Origin: Chitinibacter sp. SCUT-21
GTDB taxonomy: Bacteria > Pseudomonadota > Gammaproteobacteria > Burkholderiales > Chitinibacteraceae
Length of the DNA: 64,000 bases
Direction of reading: 5' to 3'
Assembly (NCBI GenBank): GCA_041874755.1
Contig: CP102611.1
Span: 1,860,001-1,924,000 of the forward strand
Position 1 is the stretch's first letter; each line of letters begins with the position of its first letter. Below the pieces are notes generated by a model that saw nothing but the letters and a program-made list of their open reading frames with translations, searched no databases and was not told the origin of the DNA. Of this stretch, positions 37,475-45,838 are shown one piece after another. The position numbers and the translations under genes were made by a program.

Positions 37475-38665
37475 ATGACGACCGCCACGCTCACCCAGCA
37501 CAGCGAAGTCGCCGCCACACGCTACCGCGTTCTGGCCGCAATTAGCAGTGCCCATTTTTTAAACGATATGATGCAATCGCTGATTTTGGCGCTGTATCCG
37601 ATTTTGAAAGGCACGTTTGCGCTGAGCTTTACCCAACTGGGTTTGATCACGCTCACGTACCAACTCACCGCGTCGATTATGCAACCGCTGATCGGCAGCA
37701 TCACCGATAAGCGACCGCAACCGAATTCGCTGGTCGTTGCGATGGCCAGCACTTTATGCGGGCTGTTGCTACTCTCGCAAGCCAATAGCTACCCGCTGAT
37801 TTTATGCGCGGCAGCGCTCATCGGCACCGGTTCGGCGATTTTTCACCCCGAATCATCACGCATCGCCCGTTTTGCCTCGGGTGGGCAACACGGCTTGGCG
37901 CAATCTTTATTCCAAGTGGGCGGGAATGCTGGCAGCGCCACGGGCCCGCTATTGGCCGCGCTGATTGTGCTGCCGTTTGGACAAGGCAGTCTGATCTGGT
38001 TTTCACTGGCAGCCCTCTTGGCCATGGGCGTACTTTGGCGCGTGAGCCTTTGGTACGCGCAACAGCAAAAAGCCCACGGCGCAAATGCCAGCGCCAAAAC
38101 AGCGCCGTTCAGCCCACGCAAAACCATTGCCATTATGGGCGTTTTGCTCGCGCTATTAACGACCAAATTTGTCTATATGGCCAGCTTTCAGAGCTACTAC
38201 ACCTTTTATCTGATCGAGCGCTTTGCTCTGGCGCCGCAGCAAGCACAATTGCTGCTCTTTGTGTTTTTGTTTGCCGTCGCCTTGGGCACCTTGCTCGGAG
38301 GGCCAATTGGCGATCGAATCGGACGTAAAACCGTGATTTGGTTTTCGATTTTAGGCGCAGCACCGTTTGCCCTCGCGCTGCCGTACGTGGGGCTAACGGC
38401 CACAATTGTGCTGAGCTTTATCATCGGGCTGATTATGTCATCGGCGTTTTCGGCGATGCTGGTGTATGCGCAAGAGTTAATCCCCAATAAAGTCGGCACC
38501 GTCTCTGGCCTCTTCTTTGGTTTTGCCTTTGGGATCGCCGGATTGGGCGCAGCGCTAATCGGCAAATTAGTCGACGTCCACGGCATCACCGCCATTTATC
38601 ACGCCTTAGCCTATTTACCGCTGCTCGGCATAATTGCTAGCTTGCTGCCGAAAGTACGGTCTTAG
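37475..38665 (+). CDS. MFS transporter, fosmidomycin-resistance (Fsr) type
   Basis: 396 residues from ATG 37475, preceded by TTGGAG. There are twelve predicted membrane helices with the family opening AAISSAHFLNDMMQSLILALYPILKG. MFS motif-A-like loops are GSITDKRPQPNSL and GGPIGDRIGRKTV, and GTGSAIFHPESSRIARFASGG resembles E. coli Fsr closely. It is predicted to be a proton-driven drug exporter. Divergent from the AraC-type regulator; followed by a hairpin with a T-run. Confidence 0.9.
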   Translation: MTTATLTQHSEVAATRYRVLAAISSAHFLNDMMQSLILALYPILKGTFALSFTQLGLITLTYQLTASIMQPLIGSITDKRPQPNSLVVAMASTLCGLLLLSQANSYPLILCAAALIGTGSAIFHPESSRIARFASGGQHGLAQSLFQVGGNAGSATGPLLAALIVLPFGQGSLIWFSLAALLAMGVLWRVSLWYAQQQKAHGANASAKTAPFSPRKTIAIMGVLLALLTTKFVYMASFQSYYTFYLIERFALAPQQAQLLLFVFLFAVALGTLLGGPIGDRIGRKTVIWFSILGAAPFALALPYVGLTATIVLSFIIGLIMSSAFSAMLVYAQELIPNKVGTVSGLFFGFAFGIAGLGAALIGKLVDVHGITAIYHALAYLPLLGIIASLLPKVRS

Positions 38666-38680
38666 TTCGACTAAAGTAAA

Positions 38681-38729
38681 GGGTATATTGCAATGATGAA
38701 GACTTTAATTGACCATCATGCACATACCC
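38681..38729. repeat. GGGTAT...ATACCC repeat acting as likely terminator
   Basis: GGGTAT (38681-38686) and ATACCC (38724-38729) with inner arms TGCAATGATG and CATCATGCA make an imperfect inverted repeat of 49 bases. It is followed by TCGCTTTTT, so it may end the MFS transcript. It belongs to the dispersed GGGTAT/ATACCC group. Confidence 0.55.
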
Positions 38730-38773
38730 TCGCTTTTTAAACCAATCGCAATAATGGGGAGGCAAATAGATTT

Positions 38774-39241
38774 TTACAGCGGAAAAACTTTCTCAAAACG
38801 CTCAAGCACTAAATCCGATTGTTCGGTGAAAGCGACACCAATGCTGGCAGCAAAATGGGTAAAAAATTCGCGATGCGCCTGATACCAGCTTGCATAACTA
38901 CGATCACCCTCTCCTTCTAACGCGGCGAAGTCGCTGCTGACTTGATTAAAAGGGCAAATTGCAACGTCAACGAGCTTTACGATACAAACCGGCTCTTGCG
39001 CCCAATTTAATACGACGCTGAGCCGGCCGATGGCAGGCAAGGGCTCGTCATCGATGTCATACGCAGCTTTTAAACTGCATGTGGCCGTTTTAATCCCTTC
39101 ATTAATTAGGCGCGCGCATTCATTCGCATTGTATTCGTCAGCGCAAAAATGCTCTGCTACACATTGCGGTATCGCTGCGCGCTCAATAGGGCTGAGCGTA
39201 CGCAGATATTGATTCAAAAATTCTTGTTGTTGCGTATTCAT
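38774..39241 (-). CDS. ASCH-domain protein
   Basis: 155 residues. An ASCH fold follows an N-terminal helix: the family strand/loop GIKTATCSLKAAYD, then LPAIGRLSVVLNWAQEPVCIVKLVDVAICPF and EGDRSYASWYQAHREFF. ASCH proteins are PUA-like and thought to bind RNA or nucleotide derivatives; some are amidohydrolases acting on N4-acetylcytidine. Here only the fold is clear. It is monocistronic, flanked on both sides by GGGTAT repeats. Confidence 0.85.
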   Translation of the reverse strand: MNTQQQEFLNQYLRTLSPIERAAIPQCVAEHFCADEYNANECARLINEGIKTATCSLKAAYDIDDEPLPAIGRLSVVLNWAQEPVCIVKLVDVAICPFNQVSSDFAALEGEGDRSYASWYQAHREFFTHFAASIGVAFTEQSDLVLERFEKVFPL

Positions 39242-39642
39242 TTGCTGGTCTTATTAGATTCAGTACATTCGTGAGCTTGAAATAGTACCAACGAATGCAG
39301 CTAGCTCGGCCGATGAGAATAGTTGGGTATATACGCACAAGCAAGACAACAATTAACTCTCTGAAAAATACCCAACAAAAATGCCAATTCGAACGATAAG
39401 GCTGATAAAAAATTTCGTTCGGTTTATTTAAGCAGCAATGCTTACGTTTTGCTTCTTAGGTACTGCGCTGGTCTAACACCTGCGCGCTAGAACCCCCGCC
39501 ATTCCGCCGCCCACGCTGCAAAGCGGGCGCGTGGCGTGCGATAATGGGCGATTCTGGTTTTGCGCAGGCTCAAAGCGCTCGATACCATCTTGATGTATCT
39601 TGCCATCAACAAGAATAGTATTGACCTTTGGCTATATACCCC
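39242..39642. other. 400-base intergenic region with two repeat elements
   Basis: No convincing gene. It holds the repeat at 39322-39376. A GC-rich stretch at 39480-39540 could fold around GCCCACGC/GCGTGGC. A second GCCATCAA-type element at 39593-39642 has its ATATACCCC end directly against the next start codon. The T/G-rich sequence at 39410-39470 shows nothing identifiable. Confidence 0.4.
39322..39376. repeat. GTTGGGTAT...ATACCCAAC inverted repeat
   Basis: Nine-base perfect inverted ends, GTTGGGTAT (39322-39330) and ATACCCAAC (39368-39376), bracket a 37-base AT-rich interior. It is upstream of the leftward ASCH gene and is one of the cleanest members of the dispersed repeat group. Confidence 0.6.
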
Positions 39643-40689
39643 ATGCAGACAGCTCTACAGTATTGCGAACTCACCGCTCAGCATCGCGCCGTCGCGCAGC
39701 AATATATCGGCGATATCGTTCAAACGGCGATTGGCCATCGTTCCGACGAGCCAGCGCTGATTATTTTTGATACCGAATGCCCGCTCGCGCCCTTGCTCGC
39801 CGATGCGTATCAGGCCGCGCTGCCGCAGGCGCGGGTGATTGAAATCAGCACGGTGGACAACGATACGGTGATGGCGGCGTTTCACGCCCAGCCTGCTGGT
39901 GCGCTAATCGTGCTGATTCAATCGACGCATTTTCGCCTCGACGCCTACCGCCTGCGCGTGCAGCTGTTTGCGCAGGGGCTGAAAGTGATTGAACACGTGC
40001 ATTTGGCGCGCATGGTCGGCGATGAAGCGCCGCGCTATCTCGACGCACTGGCGTACGACGCCGACTATTACCGTGGCACTGGTGCGGCCTTGCAAGCCAA
40101 AATTGCCGCCGCACCCTCGGCGCGCTTGGTCAGCAGCAGCGGCAATGTGCTGCATTATGCGTGCCCGCTGGAACCGGCCAAACTGAATGTCGGCGACTAT
40201 CGCGCGATGAAAAACATTGGCGGTCAGTTTCCGATTGGCGAAGTGTTTACCGAGGCGACCGATCTGGAAGCGCTGAGTGGTCGCGCCGATATTTATGTAT
40301 TTGGCGACACGACCTTTCACTGCAATTTCCCACCGCTGCCGATCACGATCGTCGTCGAGGCGGGGCGGATTGTTGATGTTGAAAACAGTACGCCGGAGTT
40401 TGATGCTGTTCTGGATAAAATCCGCGCGGTTGAAGGCGAAATTTGGGTTCGTGAATTGGGCTTAGGCTTAAATCGCGCCTTCACGCGCGAGCGTACCGTC
40501 AGCGATATTGGCACTTACGAGCGGCTGTGCGGCGTGCACCTATCCTTGGGCGCTAAGCACGGCAGCTATAACAAACCACAATTTAAGCGCAAAGATACGC
40601 GCTTTCATATCGACGTGTTTGTCGATGTGGGCGGCGGCGTGTGGCTGGGCGACGAAAACCTGTATCAAAATGGCTTGTGGCAGGTCTAA
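39643..40689 (+). CDS. M29-aminopeptidase/NicX-like metal enzyme
   Basis: 348 residues from ATG 39643; a TTG 15 bases earlier is possible and neither has a clear ribosome site. The C-terminal half keeps the M29/NicX metal-site pattern. IGGQFPIGEVFTE supplies one Glu, WVRELGLGLN a second, GVHLSLGAKHGSY a His and HIDVFVDV the HxD pair. The N-terminal half is a Rossmann-like domain. Family members are aminopeptidases or the ring-opening dioxygenase NicX, so the chemistry is not fixed. Monocistronic, followed by a hairpin. Confidence 0.7.
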   Translation: MQTALQYCELTAQHRAVAQQYIGDIVQTAIGHRSDEPALIIFDTECPLAPLLADAYQAALPQARVIEISTVDNDTVMAAFHAQPAGALIVLIQSTHFRLDAYRLRVQLFAQGLKVIEHVHLARMVGDEAPRYLDALAYDADYYRGTGAALQAKIAAAPSARLVSSSGNVLHYACPLEPAKLNVGDYRAMKNIGGQFPIGEVFTEATDLEALSGRADIYVFGDTTFHCNFPPLPITIVVEAGRIVDVENSTPEFDAVLDKIRAVEGEIWVRELGLGLNRAFTRERTVSDIGTYERLCGVHLSLGAKHGSYNKPQFKRKDTRFHIDVFVDVGGGVWLGDENLYQNGLWQV

Positions 40690-40713
40690 AGTCAGTTTAA
40701 ACCTGAGGAAATA

Positions 40714-40736
40714 CCCGACTGTTCAACTCGGGCTTT
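40714..40736 (+). terminator. Probable terminator after the M29-like gene
   Basis: CCCGA (40714-40718) pairs with TCGGG (40728-40732), followed by CTTTT. A short stem with a T-run, 25 bases after the stop codon. Confidence 0.45.
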
Positions 40737-40774
40737 TCCCCTAAACTGCAGCCCTTTTTACGAGGAATGCGGCC

Positions 40775-41371
40775 ATGCCCAAACGTCATACTTGGCTAGA
40801 AGACGCGCAAGGCTTGCTGTCTGGCGTGTTACTCGTCGCGCTGGCGATTCAGTTTTTTAAGCACGCCGGTTTAATCACCGGCGGCGTCACCGGTCTGGCC
40901 TTCTTGCTGCATTACCTAACGCACTGGGCTTACGGCGTAATCTTTTTTGCGATCAGCATTCCGTTTTATATTTTTGCCTACCGCGTGCTGGGGCGTGAAT
41001 TCACGCTCAAAACCTTTGCCTGTATTACTAGCCTGTCGATCTTGGCCGACTGGCTACCGCGCTGGGTGAGTTTTGCCTCACTCGACCCGCTATTTGCCAG
41101 CATTATCGGCGGCCTGCTCGCCGGAGTCGGTATTTTGGTCTTGATTCGCCACAAAGCCAGCTTGGGCGGCGTGACGACTTTGGCGCTGTATATGCAACAA
41201 CGCTTTGGCTGGCGCGCTGGCAATGTGCAATTGGGCTTTGATTTGCTGATTTTAAGCGGCGGTATCATGATGGTGAGCGGCCCAAAATTGCTGTATTCGG
41301 TGATCGGTGCGCTTGCACTTAATTTGGTGATTGCGATTAACCACCGTCCTGGGCGCTATATGGGGATGTAA
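40775..41371 (+). CDS. YitT-family membrane protein
   Basis: 198 residues with about five to six hydrophobic helices and no DUF2179 tail. Typical motifs are GLITGGVTGLAFLLHY near the N-terminus and ASIIGGLLAGVGILVLIRHKASLGGVTTLALYMQQRFGWRAG in the middle. The family is widespread, with no settled substrate. A GAGGAATG ribosome site precedes ATG 40775. Monocistronic. Confidence 0.88.
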   Translation: MPKRHTWLEDAQGLLSGVLLVALAIQFFKHAGLITGGVTGLAFLLHYLTHWAYGVIFFAISIPFYIFAYRVLGREFTLKTFACITSLSILADWLPRWVSFASLDPLFASIIGGLLAGVGILVLIRHKASLGGVTTLALYMQQRFGWRAGNVQLGFDLLILSGGIMMVSGPKLLYSVIGALALNLVIAINHRPGRYMGM

Positions 41372-41722
41372 ACAAACTCAGATACATGCCTTACGTATAT
41401 CAACATAAGCCATGCCATAATTGACTCATAAGAACATACCCGACACCAGTCAATAGTATTGACTCAACTCATAAAACCTTGCCGCCGTGCTCCAGCCACA
41501 GCGACATCAACTTTTCACCGTTCGTCAGTTCGTATTTTCCGCCTTAGAAGCTATACCGATGTACGGTATAGCTCGGTGTATCTATGCACCTTTATTAAGC
41601 CAGCTGCTATACCCCAAAAAAACCAAATCAAGCCCAATTTCAGCCTGCCAAAATTCACTATGACAAGCTCATTTTCATCGTCTTAACTGGTTTTACAAAC
41701 ATAAAAACAGCGACACGAGGAC
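41372..41722. other. 350-base intergenic region with a perfect 10-base inverted repeat
   Basis: No supported gene; a 75-codon frame at 41459-41686 lacks a ribosome site and recognisable sequence. AGCTATACCG (41549-41558) and CGGTATAGCT (41564-41573) form a perfect hairpin with a five-base loop. ATACCC at 41433-41438 and CAATAGTATTGACTC at 41451-41465 echo the dispersed repeats. Confidence 0.45.
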
Positions 41723-41953
41723 ATGAAAATGCAGCTTTCAATGAAGATGTGTGTAATTCCTATTTTGTTGGGCATTGGCTGTTTATTGGCCTTCGGTATT
41801 TTAAGTAGCGTGTTTGGCAATCAATTGCAGCTGCTCTTTATGGCCTTGCTGCCGCTTGGTTGGATGCTGATTTTTGCCGGCATCTATGTGGGTCTGATGT
41901 ATCTCAGCCAGGTGGCCATTAACCCGATTCGCTTTCGTCAGCACCGCCACTAA
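41723..41953 (+). CDS. Small inner-membrane protein of unknown family
   Basis: 76 residues with two hydrophobic helices (about 9-31 and 34-58) and a short basic tail RFRQHRH. GAGG lies just upstream; the second ATG at 41729 has better spacing and gives 74 residues. I do not recognise it. A strong terminator follows, which supports a real, separately transcribed gene. Confidence 0.65.
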   Translation: MKMQLSMKMCVIPILLGIGCLLAFGILSSVFGNQLQLLFMALLPLGWMLIFAGIYVGLMYLSQVAINPIRFRQHRH

Positions 41954-41972
41954 GCTGGCACAAAACTGAACA

Positions 41973-42000
41973 ACAACCGCCTAAGGGCGGTTGTTTTATT
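41973..42000 (+). terminator. Rho-independent terminator
   Basis: ACAACCGCC (41973-41981) pairs with GGCGGTTGT (41986-41994) over a TAAG loop, followed by TTTATTT. It ends the small membrane protein gene. Confidence 0.85.
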
Positions 42001-42098
42001 TCTACGCTACCGTTTGGCATGCTAAGTCCACTCGCCCGCTAGCAATCGCATCACACAGCCGTAATAACGATGAAACATCAAGCAAAAGGAGCTCAGTG

Positions 42099-42935
42099 AT
42101 GAAAACCCAATGGCTTACTTTGGCCTGTGCCACCCTCTTTAGCCTAAACGCGATCGCCAGCGATAGCGCATTACTCAAGCGTGGCAAATACCTGCTCGAA
42201 GGGCCCGTCGCTTGCGGTAATTGCCATATGGCACGTGGCGCACAGGGGCAGCCACTGCCAGAAAAAGGCTTATCGGGCGGCATGGTGTTCGACGAAGTAC
42301 CGTTTAAAGCTTACGCAGCCAATATTACGCCGGACAAAAAAACCGGCATCGGCAGCTGGAGCGATCAGCAATTGGCCAAAGCGATTCGTGAAGGCATCCG
42401 CCCCGATGGATCAGTCATCGGCCCACCGATGCCGATCGAATTTTATCGCCATATTTCCGATCAAGACCTAAAAGCCATCATCGCCTATTTACGCGCCCAA
42501 GCGCCGGTGAGCAATGCTGTACCCAAATCGCAATACCATATGCCATTGCCGCCGAATTACGGGCCTAAGCTCGGCAAAGTAACAGCACCAGCGCGCAGCA
42601 ATCCGGTGAAATATGGCGAATATCTCGCCAATATTGCGCACTGCATGGAATGCCACACGCCACGCGATGCCAAGGGGATGCTGCAACGCGATAAGCTGGG
42701 CGCGGGCGGGCAAAGCTTTAAGGGGCCGTGGGGTGAATCAATCTCGGCCAATTTAACGCCAGCGGGTTTAAAAAATTGGAGCGACGCTGAAATCGCCAAT
42801 GCCATCCGCAATGGCAAAGACATTCAAGGTTATCCACTCAAACCACCGATGGGATTTAGCTTTTACCAAACCATCAGCGACGACGATATGAAGGCGCTGA
42901 TTGCTTACCTGCGCTCACTCAAACCGCAGTCATAA
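42099..42935 (+). CDS. Periplasmic diheme cytochrome c
   Basis: 278 residues from ATG 42099, set by AAAAGGAG seven bases upstream and by the signal peptide ending LNAIAS. There are two heme-binding sites, CGNCH (Cys39-His43) and CMECH (about 182-186), each in a cytochrome c domain with distal Met loops (IGPPMPIEFYR, KPPMGFSFYQ). The order resembles the cytochrome subunits of membrane dehydrogenases such as alcohol or gluconate dehydrogenase. No such dehydrogenase is adjacent, so its electron donor is unknown. Confidence 0.92.
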   Translation: MKTQWLTLACATLFSLNAIASDSALLKRGKYLLEGPVACGNCHMARGAQGQPLPEKGLSGGMVFDEVPFKAYAANITPDKKTGIGSWSDQQLAKAIREGIRPDGSVIGPPMPIEFYRHISDQDLKAIIAYLRAQAPVSNAVPKSQYHMPLPPNYGPKLGKVTAPARSNPVKYGEYLANIAHCMECHTPRDAKGMLQRDKLGAGGQSFKGPWGESISANLTPAGLKNWSDAEIANAIRNGKDIQGYPLKPPMGFSFYQTISDDDMKALIAYLRSLKPQS

Positions 42936-43092
42936 TATCGAGCGCTTTACGCAATACCCCTCAATAGTATTTTCATACAGGTCAAATCAATAAAAACACT
43001 CAGCAATATACCCATAGATCATTAATCTTACCCTTGCCCCATCTGGGGCGGGGGCTTTAGGCTGTGGCTTGGATTATTCCTTGGGTAGTAAT

Positions 43093-43422
43093 ATGAACTG
43101 GTTATATTTGCTGATCGCGATTGTGGCGGAAGTCATCGCAACTTCAGCGCTCAAAGCCACGGCGGGCTTTACTCGCCTGCTGCCTTCGCTGGCCGTCGTT
43201 GTCGGCTATGGCACGGCATTCTATTTTTTATCGCTCACCTTGCGCAGCATCCCGCTAGGAATCGCGTACGCACTCTGGTCAGGTATTGGGATTGTCTTGG
43301 TCAGTGTGGTGGGTTGGCTGGTTTATCGGCAAAACTTGGATATCGCCGCGATCATCGGGATAGCGTTGATCATCAGCGGCGTATTGGTGATTAATCTGTT
43401 TTCAAAATCGGCAGTGCACTAG
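43093..43422 (+). CDS. Small multidrug resistance (SMR) family efflux protein, EmrE-like
   Basis: 109 residues with four membrane helices. It starts MNWLYLLIAIVAEVIATSALKAT with the essential membrane Glu (Glu13 in VAEVIA). IPLGIAYALWSGIGIVLVSVVGW is the EmrE-type signature. It is therefore a proton-coupled exporter of quaternary cations rather than the Gdx/SugE branch. The ATG at 43093 has only a weak ribosome site. No regulator or riboswitch is evident. Confidence 0.9.
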   Translation: MNWLYLLIAIVAEVIATSALKATAGFTRLLPSLAVVVGYGTAFYFLSLTLRSIPLGIAYALWSGIGIVLVSVVGWLVYRQNLDIAAIIGIALIISGVLVINLFSKSAVH

Positions 43423-43451
43423 CACCACCGACTTTGCGTGCGATAAGCCGC

Positions 43452-44540
43452 TTAGCGACACGCACCCGCATCTTGCCATACAACACTGGCGTTTGGCTGC
43501 TCGCCCATCGTCCACCATTTATTGCGATAGTTATGCCCTATATAGCTCACCGTTTGGCCTGCACTGGCATAGGTTTTGGTGCTCGACCAAGCGGCAGCAC
43601 ATTGGGTGCTAGGCGTGCTGGTCGGTTTGGCAGTAACGGTTGGATTGGGTGTCGCGGATGATTTTGGCGTCGCCGTTGGTGCGGCAGTCGGCGTTATGCT
43701 TGGCGTAGTCCACACGCCCGACGCAGGCACGGCGTTCACTGTGCGAGCAAATGGGCTGAGGCCATACATATCGAGCAGTGTGCGCAATACGCCGTAATGA
43801 TCGACGCGGCTGTAGTTCACGCTAGGCGCAATGCCGGCGCCGACCCACACCATCGGGATACGATTGGCGCTACTGCTGGAATCGTCTTCATCAAAGGTCA
43901 CAATCAATAAGCTATTGTGCGTTTTCGCCCACTGCGCGTAGCCATCCAGATTGGCTTTCACCCACGCATCACCGGTAGCCACCGAGCAATCGTGCATATC
44001 GTTGCACAAATCAGGCACCACAAAAGACACCGTGGGCAACTTGCTATAGTCGCTAGGGAAGCGGCTCATCATCAAATTGCTGCTTGCAGGCACATTGCTA
44101 AAGTTAACCCATGGATTGTGTTTGCGCGCGTAGCGGCCGCTTTTGCACACGGTTGAGCCATCGTTAGGCAAACCTTCTGAATAACCCGCAAAGCTATATC
44201 CTGCCGCTAACAGCGCGGCACCGAGATTATCGGCATTGCCAAAACTCTGCGGGCAGCTGTCGTTGGTCACGCCCTGGGTGTCTCCCGAAAATAGTGCGAT
44301 ATAGTTGGGTTGGCTGGGGTGAGTCACCGCGTAGGCCTGCGCAAAATTCGCGCCTTGCGCAGCCAAACTATTTAAATACGGCGCGCTACTGCTGCCAATC
44401 ACCTGCACATCACGCTTATTTTCCAATAGTACAATCACCACGTGATCGTAGCGGGGAGGTGTTTCGGCCAACACTACCCCGCTCATTGCTGTTAAAACAC
44501 CGCCGATGACCGCCGCCTTGATTTTGTTCATCTCATTCAT
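43452..44540 (-). CDS. Secreted acid-phosphatase-type phosphoesterase with C-terminal chitin-binding module
   Basis: 362 residues from ATG 44540; ATG 44531 is nearly as good. A signal peptide ends near SGVVLAE. The phosphoesterase domain (PF04185, AcpA/phospholipase-C-like) shows YDHVVIVLLENKRD, THPSQPNYIALFSGDTQG, FVVPDLCNDMHD and IVTFDEDDSS. A Pro/Thr/Ala linker (PTAAPTATPKSSATPNPTVT) leads to a 48-residue CBM5/12 module with AWSSTKTYASAGQTVSYIGHNYRNKWWT and a terminal Cys. Such modules hold enzymes on chitin. A phosphatase attached to chitin is unusual. Confidence 0.88.
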   Translation of the reverse strand: MNEMNKIKAAVIGGVLTAMSGVVLAETPPRYDHVVIVLLENKRDVQVIGSSSAPYLNSLAAQGANFAQAYAVTHPSQPNYIALFSGDTQGVTNDSCPQSFGNADNLGAALLAAGYSFAGYSEGLPNDGSTVCKSGRYARKHNPWVNFSNVPASSNLMMSRFPSDYSKLPTVSFVVPDLCNDMHDCSVATGDAWVKANLDGYAQWAKTHNSLLIVTFDEDDSSSSANRIPMVWVGAGIAPSVNYSRVDHYGVLRTLLDMYGLSPFARTVNAVPASGVWTTPSITPTAAPTATPKSSATPNPTVTAKPTSTPSTQCAAAWSSTKTYASAGQTVSYIGHNYRNKWWTMGEQPNASVVWQDAGACR

Positions 44541-44756
44541 CCCTATCATTGTGAGTGGTTGGCCGCGTACAGCGGCCAACTGCAGCTTATTAGCGTGGTG
44601 TGACATAGATAAGAAGGGATTTGAAAGTTAACTAAAATTAATTGAACCACAAAAAAGCAAATAACAAAGGGTATGCCATCAAAGCCATTAAATAATAAGG
44701 CCTTGAATTAGATACCTACATAGCGTACAAAGAGCGAATCACGTTCACCAGCAATT

Positions 44757-45701
44757 TCAAGCTTCGGTATTTAGATCAATCTGCCGTATCGTCCCCACTC
44801 CGCCCGATTCACCCAGCCAAACGCTACTCGCTTTAAGCTGCGCCAGCACCGTATCGGCGAGCTTTTCACTCATTGGCGTCGCCACGGCGCGCACCGCGAG
44901 GGCGCCAACGCCAGCGTCATTTAAGCTCCGCAGAGCGATTTGCCCGCCACGCCAGAGTTTTAGCTCGTTAAACACGGTATCTTGGGCATCAATCCAGCCA
45001 TTGGCATCACCATCCAGTTGCGCGAGTTCAGCAAAACCATCGCCGCTCAAGGCACCAAATAATTCATGACCATTGTCGACTTTGCCGTTGCCATTGCGAT
45101 CAAGAAACAGCATTTCGGCCTGAGGAAAGCGTACCGCCTCGGCCACACCATCGGCATTCAGGTCAAAATCAAATTTATGGGGCTGCAAGGCCATACTCGG
45201 GGAGCCAAAATCGACCACCAGCGGATCGCGCAACACAGCACTGCCTAGGCTAACGGCACTGAATGTCGCCGAACGGTACAGGGCAAACCCCACGCTAAAT
45301 TGCCGCTGGCTACCATCGGCAAGGCAAACATTGCCGTTTCCATTCATGCTACACGACTCGCTTTCGCGCACATGGCGAATGCTGGTGAGCTGCAACTGCG
45401 GCAGCGAATCAACACTGGGCAACGGTGCGCTGCTTAGGCTGGGCAATGCTAGCGTTGAGCTACAGCGATGCGGCTCACCAAAGAGCAACTCCAGCAAAGT
45501 CTGAAACCGTCGCCGCTTGGCCGATAATCCTTCATCCGCCCTCTCGGGCGGCGCTGCACTAGAGCGCCGCTCGTCTTTGATTTGCTCGATCATTTGCGCA
45601 AAACTGGGCCCGGGATTCGCACTCACGGCAAGGCTTTGCCATTCTTCCCGTTCTTGTTGTTGAGCGCTCGTCAATTGCAATTGGCTAGCAACGATATGCA
45701 T
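44757..45701 (-). CDS. Calcium-binding-type protein related to RTX-adhesin EF-hand module
   Basis: 314 residues with no signal peptide. AAGGAG lies seven bases before ATG 45701. The N-terminal half is polar and unrecognised. The C-terminal half reads like a module found inside large RTX adhesins: DPLVVDFG, FDFDLNADGVAEAVRF, LFLDRNGNGKVDNGHELFGA, LDGDANGWIDAQDTVFNELKLW. Three Asp/Asn-rich calcium-type loops are visible. Here it is a free-standing short protein without RTX repeats or a secretion system nearby. Role unknown. Confidence 0.7.
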   Translation of the reverse strand: MHIVASQLQLTSAQQQEREEWQSLAVSANPGPSFAQMIEQIKDERRSSAAPPERADEGLSAKRRRFQTLLELLFGEPHRCSSTLALPSLSSAPLPSVDSLPQLQLTSIRHVRESESCSMNGNGNVCLADGSQRQFSVGFALYRSATFSAVSLGSAVLRDPLVVDFGSPSMALQPHKFDFDLNADGVAEAVRFPQAEMLFLDRNGNGKVDNGHELFGALSGDGFAELAQLDGDANGWIDAQDTVFNELKLWRGGQIALRSLNDAGVGALAVRAVATPMSEKLADTVLAQLKASSVWLGESGGVGTIRQIDLNTEA

Positions 45702-45838
45702 GATGCAACTCCTTAGCGAAAAAGGAATTCATTCCATGCATAAGGCATGCCAAAGATGCGGTTTTCGCTAGCGCTTCAGCTCGCCATTGCTATGCTAGCT
45801 AGATGTACTGTTGCGGAAATAAATGCTGGAGAATCCAT

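Noticed and set aside
41459..41686. 75-codon frame in the intergenic gap
   Set aside because: Ser/Arg-rich, no ribosome site, interrupted by an inverted repeat.
43021..43092. Hairpin GCCCC-ATCT-GGGGC before the SMR gene as a guanidine riboswitch
   Set aside because: No ACGR loops or ykkC-type core; the pump is EmrE-like rather than Gdx. It is more likely a weak terminator of the cytochrome gene.
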